DNA of 64,000 nt, taken from the NCBI GenBank assembly GCA_019802505.1, contig JAFMOC010000374.1, positions 393,501 through 457,500 on the forward strand, given 5' to 3'. How positions within the stretch are numbered: position 1 is the stretch's first letter; every line of letters starts with the position of its first letter. The position numbers and the translations under genes were made by a program. Source of the stretch: Corydoras sp. C115. Lineage: Eukaryota > Chordata > Actinopteri > Siluriformes > Callichthyidae. The notes beneath the pieces were generated by a model. The model ran no database searches. It saw only the letters and a program-made list of their open reading frames with translations, and was not told where the DNA came from. Shown one piece after another: positions 22,313 to 32,467 of this stretch.

Positions 22313-22390
22313 TTAGGAGTTGCTCTCCAGGAAGACCTTGCAGCAGCGGACACACTGCTCGTACACCGTCTCGAAGTCCCGCTCGCTCCC
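22313..22390 (-). CDS. acp1: acp1 exon 6 (last)
   Basis: After TCTCGCAG it encodes GSERDFETVYEQCVRCCKVF then LESNS and TAA. DFETVY.QCVRCC is a family hallmark of the C-terminal helix. Confidence 0.95.
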   Translation of the reverse strand, partial: GSERDFETVYEQCVRCCKVFLESNS

Positions 22391-23950
22391 CTGCGAGAGA
22401 GAAACACAGCGAGGTCCGTAAATCTGCCTCCGCGCCGCATTCCTTCACACCGAGACGCGAATCGAGGCCCGAGAAATACGGCCGTCACCTTTCAGCGCGG
22501 CGGCGGCGGCCGACCCAAATCTGGACCGTGTGGGGGGGGAGAGAGTGAGGGGCGTTAAATTACGCCGGCACATCGGAGGACGTCTCCATCATCTCCCATC
22601 ATCTCAGTCATCTCCCATCAGCCGTTAATAACGACGACAATTAAAACGTTCCACGCAACGTTAAATCTCAACTACACTTTACTTATTTTTCAACTGAAAT
22701 ATAGTGGCTTAGTGGTTTAGCACGTTCTCCTCTCAGCGCTAGGGATTCCCAGTTCGAATCCCCATCTGGGTGGAGTTTCCATGTTCTCCCCGTGTCCGCG
22801 TGGGCTTCCTCAGGGTTCTCCGGTTTCCTCCCACAGTACAAAAACATGGATCAAGTCAATTGAATTCTCCAAATTGCCCCATATAGAGTGTGTCTGGCTG
22901 CACGGTGGCTTAGTGGTTTAGCATGTTCTCCTCTCTGCACTAGGGATTCCCGGTTCGAATCCCCATCTGGGTGGAGTTTCCATGTTCTCCCCGTGTCCGC
23001 GTGGGTTTCCTCCGGGTTCTCCGGTTTCCTCCCACAGTCCAAAACTCATGGATTCTCCAAATTGCCGCATATAGAGTGTGTCTGGCGGCACGGTGTCTTA
23101 GTGGTTTAGCATGTTCTCCTCTCAGCGCTAGGGGTTCCCGGTTCGAATCCCCAATCTGGGTGGAGTTTCCATGTTCTCCCCGTGTCCGCGTGGGTTTCCT
23201 CAGGGTTCTCCGGTTTCCTCCCACAGTCCAAAAACATGGATCACGTCAATCGAGTTCTCCAAATTGCCCCATATAGAGTGTGTCTGTGTGAGTGAGTGAG
23301 TGAGTGTCCAGTGATAGATTGGCGTCCTGTCCTGGGTCTATCTGCCCAGCGCCCCGAAACGTTCTCCCCTGTATGGGCATGGGGAACCCCACCGCGACCC
23401 TAATAGAGGATAAAGCGGGAGATAATGGATGGAAATTCGAGGACTTACGTAGTACGGATCCTGAATGATCAGCTGCTTTTCCGGATCGTACGACCCGAGC
23501 AGCTCGATTTTGGACTTGCAGCTCTTCACAGCGCTCGCTTTCTTCTTCAGATCCCTGCAAGCAACACGAGACTCTGTAACGTCCTCGCCTGACGGAACAT
23601 CTCCTCACATCCATCGCTCGCGTTAGAACCGAGACGGTCCGGTTGATGATATAAACGCGCGATGGAGCGGACTTAAAGAAAACACCCCCCCGAAGAGGAG
23701 CGCAGACAGAGATTTAGGAACGTCGAAATTAAAGACTACCAAAACCCTGCAGCCCCGTCGCTAAATTTACACCCCGAAGCGCCCGGCTGTAAATGTAGCT
23801 GTAAATTCTTTGTGTAAATTCTTTTCTGCAGACAGAATCGGTGTGCATGCACTTCAGGAGGAAGCTTACTAAACATTTACGTAATCTTTTATGCATCCCA
23901 TAACGACAAGAGTGCTGTAATAAGTCACTAAATGATTCCACACTGCAGGA

Positions 23951-23990
<40 letters not shown>

Positions 23991-26900
23991 ACACTATCCT
24001 AAATACACAAACACATAGAAAAACCCCCCCCACAAAAATCACAAATGCGCACATAGGCGTTCTATAGTTCTATTAAACACACACACACAGCTGTGTGACA
24101 GAATAGATTTTAAAAAGTCTGATCTAAAAAGAAAATCTCCCTGTGTCTGCATGGGTTTCCTCCGGGTTCTCCGGTTTCCTCCCACAGTCCAAAAACATGG
24201 ATCAAGTCAATTGAATTCTCCAAATTGCCCCATATAGAGTGTGTCTGTGTGAGTGAGTGTGTGCCCAGCGATGGATTGGTGCCCTGTCCTGGGTCTATCT
24301 GCCCAGCGCCCGAGACGTTCTCCCCTGGATGGGCATGGGGAACCCCACCGCGACCCTAATAGAGGATAAAGCGGGTGATAAATGAATGAATGAAAAAGAA
24401 AATATTTAAAAGTGGGCGGCACGGTGGCCTAGTGGTTTGGCATGTTCTCCTCTCAGCACTAGGGATTACCGGTTCAAATCCCAATCTGGGTGGAGGTTCC
24501 ATGTTCTCCTCGTGTCCGCGTGGGTTTCCTCCGGGTTCTCCGGTTTCCTCCCACAGTCCAAAAACATGGATCAAGTCAATTGAATTCTCCAAATTGCCCC
24601 ATATAGAGTGTGTCTGTGTGAGTGAGTGTGTGCCCAGCGATGGATTGGCGCCCTGTCCTGGGGGTCTATCTGCCCAGCGCCCGAGACGTTCTCCCATGGA
24701 TGGGCATGGGATCCCCCCCCCCAATAGAGGATAAAGCGGAAGATAATGGACGGATGGATCTTTTAAAGTTAGATGGCTCAACGGCGCCCCTAGAGACCGG
24801 CTGATCCAAAATTCCACTAAACTTCATTTGAAATCTCTTAATCCATCATAGGTGGTTGCCAGTACGTTCTCCTCTCAGCGCTTGGCATGTTCTCCACACG
24901 TCTGCGTGGGCTTCCTCCGGGGTTCCTCCCACAATCCAAAAACATGGATTCAAGGCAAACGGAATGCTCCAAAATGCCCTATAAAGTGAGAGTGAGCGTG
25001 TGCCCGGTGATAGACAGGCGTCCTGTCCTGGGTGTATCTTCCCAGCGCCCGAAACAACCCCCCCCCCTCCACCCCATGTGACCCTACTAGAGGATTAATC
25101 AGACGAGAATCCCACATGGTCACAGAGAGAACATGCCAAAATGCACACAAAGGACATGCTGTGCAAATCCCTGCGTCAGCGTGCCAACCTAATGAGAGAT
25201 GGGGGTGGGGGGGGCAGGTGACCACCCAGGAGAAAAAGAACATCTCCCCTTTAGCAGTAATTCAAACCGAAAAAGAGTGGAAGATGAAAACGTTCCCATA
25301 AACAAGCCGCCGAATGAGGAGGGAAGTCGCGTCTGCACAAGAATCCGAGGAACTCGGTAAGCGGCTTAAGCGGCAGCGGATCGACGCAGACCATGTGACC
25401 CGCGACCTTATCCTCCTGCTTTACTCTCCGGGTAATGAAGGCGAACGTGCTCGCGCCGGTCCGAGGCCACGCCAGGCCTCGCTCGCCCATAATCACGTCG
25501 TCCTGATGCGTTAGAACGATGTGGAGTTAAAACAGGGACGCCGGACGGCGTGGTACGCGAACACTAATCAGGAGCGCAATTAAATCTCCATCAGCGACGA
25601 AGCCTTCCAGTTCGGCTCGAGGGCCTGACCACCTCAAAGAGCGCAATCTGTAATAACGGGGAAGATTGCGAAACTAAATGGCTGCGCATTCGAGTCCGAC
25701 GCCCCAGATGACTGGACCCGGTTCTAACGGAGTGTTTCTGAGATCCAACAATCCGAAGAACAACGGACCAGGATCTCCAGAAAGTTTAACATCAGCAGAG
25801 GATTTCAGATTTGAACTTTCTGGAAGGCTGGGATCTGATTGGTGCAGAATGGATGATGTAGACGCAAAAAAATTATTTTTTTAATTAATTAATAAATTAG
25901 GGCAGCTTAGTGGTTTAGCACGTTCTCCTCTCAGCACTAGGGATTCCCGGTTCGAATCCCCATCTGGGTGGAGTTTCCATGTTCTCCCCGTGTCCGCGTG
26001 GGTTTCCTCCGGGATCTCCGGTTTCCACCCACAGTCCAAAAACATGGATCAAGTCAATTGAGTTCTCCAAATTGCCCCATATAGAGTGTGTGTCTGTGTG
26101 AGTGAGTGTGTGCCCAGCGATGGATTGGCGTCCTGTCCTGGGTGTATCTGCCCAGCGCCCGAAACGTTCTCCCCTGGATGGGCATGGGGAACCCCACCGC
26201 GACCCTAATAGAGGATAAAGCGGAAGATAATTAATAAATTAATTAATTAATATGAAAAATGAAACATAAATTATGTAGGAAGATGGTGATATAATGAGGA
26301 TGTTCTGGGGATTCAGAGTGCGGGGGTCAGGTGGAACCACCGGGGGTGGAGCAAGAAGAGGTAGAACAGCCGGGGTGGCATGAGGTGGAAATGGCTGTTC
26401 CCTCTCGCTCCGCCCCGGCTGTTCCCTCTCAGTCCGCCCCGGCTGTTCCCTCTCGCTCCGCCCCGGCTGTTCCCCCTCGCTCCGCCCCGGCTGTTCCCCC
26501 TCGCTCCGCCCCGGCTGTTCCCCCCCTCGCTCGGCTGTTCCCCCGCCTACGCCCCGGTGGTCCCCTCGCTCCGCCCCGGCTGTTCCCCCTCGCTCCGCCC
26601 CGGCTGGTCCCCATCGCTCCGCCCCGGCTGTTCCCTCTCGCTCCGCCCCGGCTGTTCCCCCTCGCTCCGCCCCGGCTGGTCCCCATCGCTCCGCCCCGGC
26701 TGTTCCCTCTCGCTCCGCCCCGGCTGTTCCCCCTCGCTCCGCCCCGGCTGTTCCCTCTCGCTCCGCCCCGGCTGGTCCCCCTCGCTCCGCCCCGGCTGTT
26801 CCCTCTCGTTCCGCCCCGGCTGTTCCCGCTCCCTCCGCCCCGGCTGTTCCCGCTCGCTCCGCCCCGGCTGTTCCCGCTCCCTCCGCCCCGGCTGTTCCCG

Positions 26901-29900
26901 CTCGCTCCGCCCCGGCTGTTCCCGCTCGCTCCGCCCCGGCTGGTCCCTCTCGCTCCGCCCCGGCTGTTCCCTCTCAGTCCGCCCCGGCTGTTCCCTCTCA
27001 GTCCGCCCCGGCTGTTCCCTCTCGCTCCGCCCCGGCTGTTCCCCTCGCTCCGCCCCGGCTGTTCCCTCTCGCTCCGCCCCGGCTGGTCCCTCTCGCTCCG
27101 CCCCGGCTGTTCCCTCTCGCTCCGCCCCGGCTGTTCCCTCTCGCTCCGCCCCGGCTGTTCCCCCTCGCTCCGCCCCGGCTGTTCCCTCTCGCTCCGCCCC
27201 GGCTGTTCCCTCTCGCTCCGCCCCGGCTGGTCCCCATCGCTCCGCCCCGGCTGTTCCCTCTCGCTCCGCCCCGGCTGTTCAGTCCGCCCGGCTCCCTCTC
27301 AGTTCCGCCCCGGCTGTTCCCCTCTCGCTCCGCCCCGGCTGTTCCCCCTCGCTCCGCCCCGTGTCCCTCTCAGTCCGCCCCGGCTGTTCCCTCTCAGTCC
27401 GCCCCGGCTGTTCCCTCTCGCTCCGCCCCGGCTGTTCCCCCTCGCTCCGCCCCGGCTGTTCCCCCTCGCTCCGCCCCGGCTGTTCCCTCTCGCTCCGCCC
27501 CGGCTGGTCCCCTTCGCTCCGCCCCGGCTGTTCCCTCTCGCTCCGCCCTAACTTTTCCCACTCAGGGGGGGTGGTGTGAGAGGAAAAACAAATGGAGTGG
27601 CGCAAGGCCAAACAGTCTGGTGGACCGAGGTGGTAACAGCCTGGGTAGTGCAAGGTGGAAACAGCCGGGGGCGTACAAGGCAGAAACTTGAGGGAAGGTA
27701 GGGAGAGAGGGAGGGAGGGGGTGGTAGAAACTGCGCGTCACTGCCGCGTCCATCAACGAGCCCACGTCACCCACCTGAGATTGCTCTCGTCCATACACAG
27801 AATGTAATCGAACGCGGCGAAATCCTCCTCGTCACCTGAAAGACAGGAACCGGGACAGACCGTGAGACAGCAGGAAACGCGTCACCCCGGAGACGTCCAC
27901 ACGCAGAGCGCTGAACGGGACGCGGCTGCCGGTCCGAGGTGGCGCCGTAACGTCGCGGTCCGTCTCGGGACGGCCGATGCCCCGGGCGCACGTTCTCCCT
28001 GGCCGAGCTCCAGTCCTCCAGGTCTCCTCCTTTGCGGGGGAGGGAGCGAGGGAGGGAGGGGGGGGGGGGGTCGGCGGAACGACGTGTAGGAGCCGAACGT
28101 TCACATCTCTCCGTCAGCACACGGTCAGGAGGCGGATCAGAGCACATCTGCGGCCGTGCGTGTGTTTATGCATGTGTTGAGCAAGAGCGCACATAATTTA
28201 GGCGAGACAGCCGAGCGAGACGGGAGTTCTGCGTTCTGCCGTGCGAGGGGCCGACGGGACAAGCCGACCGGGGCGAGAGGGCAGATTTCAGGATAACCGC
28301 CGAGCTCCGAGCTGACCCTCCCTGTGATTTTTCTATTTTTTTTTTCTTTTAAAAGGAACGTTCTACTTAAAAACTTGACATGTTGACCTAAAGCCTATTA
28401 GATGTTTTATAGAGTACTACTACATGGGACACCCCCCCCCCACCACCACCTACCATTAGGGCCCCAGGAGGACCTCCTGGTAGAAGATAAGTGGAATATT
28501 ATTGCTACAATATGCCGATATGATTAATACTCCCAAAAACATTTTTAATCCGGGTTGGATTCCCAATCGGGCTGGAGTTTGCATGTCCTCCCCGTACCTG
28601 CATAGGTTTTTTCCCCAGGTTCTCCGGTTTCCTCCCACAGTCCAAACACATGGATTTAATATAAATTGTGATATACGGTTATATTTTCGGTGGCTGGTAT
28701 TTAATTAATCTCAATACATGACTAATATAATTCCATCCATCCATCCGTCATCTTCAGCTTTATCCTCTATTAGGGTCGCGGGGGGGGGGGGGGTGTTCCC
28801 CATTTCGGACGCTGGGCAGATACACCCAGGACAGGGCGCCAACCTATCGCTGGGCACACACTCACTCACACAGACACACACTCTATATGGGGCAATTTGG
28901 AGAGCTCAATTGACTTGATCCATGTTTTTGGACTGTGGGAGGAAACCGGAGAACCCAGAGGAAGCCCACGCGGACACGGGGAGAACATGGAAACTCCACC
29001 CAGATGGGGATTCGAACCGGGAATCCCTAGCGCTGAGAGGAGAACATGCTAAACCACTAAGCCACCGTGCCGCCCCTAAAAGAGATTTCTTCATTCATTC
29101 ATACATTATCTTCCGCTTTATCCTCTATTAGGGTCGCGAGGTTACCTCTATTAGGGTATCCTCTATTAGGTTCCCCATGCCCATCCAGGGGAGAACGTTT
29201 TGGGCGCTGGGCAGATACACCCAGGACAGGACACCAATCTATCGCTGGGCACACACTCACTCACACAGACACACTCTATATGGGGCAATTTGGAGAACTC
29301 AATTGACTTGATCCAAGTTTTTGGACTGTGGGAGGAAACCGGAGAACCCGGAGGAAGCCCACGCGGACACGGGGAGAACATGGCAACTCCACCCAGATGG
29401 GGATTCGAACCGGGAATCCCGAGCGCTGAGAGGAGAACATGCTAAACCACTAAGCCACCGTGCCGCCCCTAATATAAATCAATTCTATAATTTGGAAAAT
29501 AAGCCCAAATTACCCCCACCCACACCCCCCCCCCCCCCCCCCCCCCCCCCCCAGTATGAACAGGTCTCCTCCCATCGGCGACTCGTTTCCCGTCATGGTA
29601 ATCAGTATTTTGAGGAGTGAGATAAAAGATAAGATAAGCGAACTTGTTTTCTCACGACGACTCACTGTATAAAGGCCGAATTACGAATTAAATACGTTTT
29701 TATTTTCTTAAATCACGCCCCTCAATTTGTATTCCCCGCCGTGCACTTCCATTTCAGGCCCGAAGGCACGGCGGCTTGAGCGACGGGCTGGACGTGCCTG
29801 CGGAACGGACAGCGAGTTCCCAGCTGAACGAGGCGTTTACAAATTATACTGCTGCGTTTTAGAACTTTGGATCGCGCCGTAAAACAAAAAAAAAAAAAAA

Positions 29901-30308
29901 AACAAAAGAAAAAAAAATCCGAAGCTTATCTTTAATTTACGATCTCACAGTTTTGAAAACAAACACAAGTTCGTTCTGGAGCCGTTTTTTTTTTTTTTTT
30001 TTTTCCTACATTGAGCTCTGAACTAAATCCAAATGTAAACCAGCAGCTCGAACCCACAACTCAACAGTGACCACAGTTACGGCGGATCAGAGGAGCGCTC
30101 GGCGTTCCAACGAGGTGCGAAGCAAGAGATGAAAACAGAAGCATCCAAACCCCGGGCTGTGGTCAACACGCATACAGTGATCGCAGTGCCGATACCTGTC
30201 GCGCCCTGTGATCGGTCTCAATGCCATGTTTCCGGAGGCAAGCCAGACCACGCGTGTCCGGTGAGCTGCCTATATTCCAGTCCGACGTGGCCCCGGAATC
30301 TATAACCC

Positions 30309-30357
<49 letters not shown>

Positions 30358-30491
30358 TATGATGGAGCTCATCGTACCTGGCGAGCCACATGGCGCATGG
30401 GCACATCGTGCTTCTTCATGCAGGCCGCGCCGCGATAGTCCGGCGGATTGCCAATCTCATAGGTTGAGGTCGCCGCACTGTCTATCCTCCA

Positions 30492-30553
<62 letters not shown>

Positions 30554-32396
30554 GAGAAAGCACAGCAGTACAGGCGTGACATCATCCTGCAGGTGACTCG
30601 TATGAACGTGTGATAAACAAAAACATGTGGATGTCAAAAAGTGTCACGTTTCTATTAATGGCTGCTTAATTTGCATATTTGATTTCCATTCCGGCGGCAC
30701 GGTGGCTTAGTGGTTTAGCACGTTCTCCTCTCAGCACTAGGGATTCCCGGATCGAATCCCCATCTGGGTGGAGTCTCCATGTCCTCCCCGTGTCCGCGTG
30801 GGTTTCCTCCGGGTTCTCCGGTTTCCTCCCACAGTCCAAAAACATGGATCAAGTCAATTGAATTCTCCAAATTGCCCCATATAGAGTGTGTCTGTGTGAG
30901 TGAGTGAGTGTGTGCCCAGCGATGGATTGGCGCCCTGTCCTGGGTCTATCTGCCCAGCGCCCGAAACGTTCTCCCCTGGATGGGCATGGGGAAACCCCCC
31001 CCTGTGACCCTAATAGAGGATAAAGCGGAAGATAATGAATGAATAATAAAGTTTAAGACTTAAAATGTAAAGGTGTCCACATATTTTTGATATCCTTTCC
31101 CATCTGCTGTAATAATCCATTCCTGACTCTCTACAGCTTCCTGCATCTTAATGTGTTTCTGAACATGTTTAAAACATGAAGCTTGAACATGACATGCCGT
31201 TGGTTTGGGTCCAGAAAGCGCGTCTACGTTTCCCCCTGACCGGTGCGGGACGTGATCGCAGAACACTCGCATTCTGACCGCTGCATTAAGGGAAACGTTT
31301 TGAGGCCCGCCCAAAGTCCCGACATCAGGGTTTTGATGCAGATGTTTCGGCCTCGTGTTTAATTGATGTTTGTTCAGTGAGCCACGAAATAAAATTGGAA
31401 TTAATTATGACTGCTTAATAGAAGTATACGATTACTTGCAAACTTCCATCTGGTCGTCATGGGTTATTCCGTTGCTAGGCAACGGACCAGACCAATCAGA
31501 TAATTCTTTGCGTTTGTGGAGGCAAACCACTGATGGAATAAAACCTAACGTCGTCGTGGGTTATTATTTATCGCAGCATTGAGATAAATCGCAGCATTGA
31601 GCAGTCGTAGGCCTGTGGTCAACAATTCAGCCTTGCGACTTGAAAGATCCCGGTTCGATTGCACCTCGATTGCTGCCCAAGGGGCGTACACAGGGCTGCC
31701 CACCGCTGCGGGCACGTGTGTGTGTGTGTGTGTGTGTTTAAACTTTATCACGTTCCTCTGGAAAAGGAAGATTTTAACAAACCACCTTGTTAAAGCACAA
31801 CTTCGCCATGTTCACTTTTTCCAAAGAAAGCAGCAGATGTGTGTGGTGTGGGTCAAACCTGTACCTTGTCCACTACACCGTTATCTGTGGCCATCTTCCT
31901 AAAAACAGCCTCAGCAATCGGAGACCTACATATATTTCCTACAGAACACAGAAACATGGATAAAAACTTTAGAACCATATCATACCATATCATACCATAT
32001 CACATATATATATATATATATATATTAGGGCGGCACGGTGGCTTAGTGGTTAGCACGTTCTCCTCTCAGCTCTAGAGATTCCCGATCGAATCCCCATCTG
32101 GGTGGAGTTTCCATGTTCTCCCCGTGTCTGCATGGGTTTCCTCCGGGTTCTCCAGTTTCCTCCCACAGTCCAAAAACATGGATCAAGTCAATTGAGTTCT
32201 TCAAATTGCCCCATATAGAGTGTGTTTGTGAGTGAGTGTGTGCCCAGCGATGGATTGGCGCCCTGCCTGGTTGTATCTGCCCAGCGCCCGAAATGTTCTC
32301 CCCTGGATGGGCATGGTGAAACCCCCTCCCCCCACGACCCTAATAGAGGATAAAGCAGAAGATGATGAATGAATGAATGAATGAAAAAAAAAAAAT

Positions 32397-32467
<71 letters not shown>

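Noticed and set aside
26331..27579. Two overlapping 400-codon plus-strand frames (Pro/Arg/Leu rich)
   Set aside because: They are the 24-bp minisatellite read in different registers. The frame stays open because 24 is a multiple of three, and the region is an acp1 intron.
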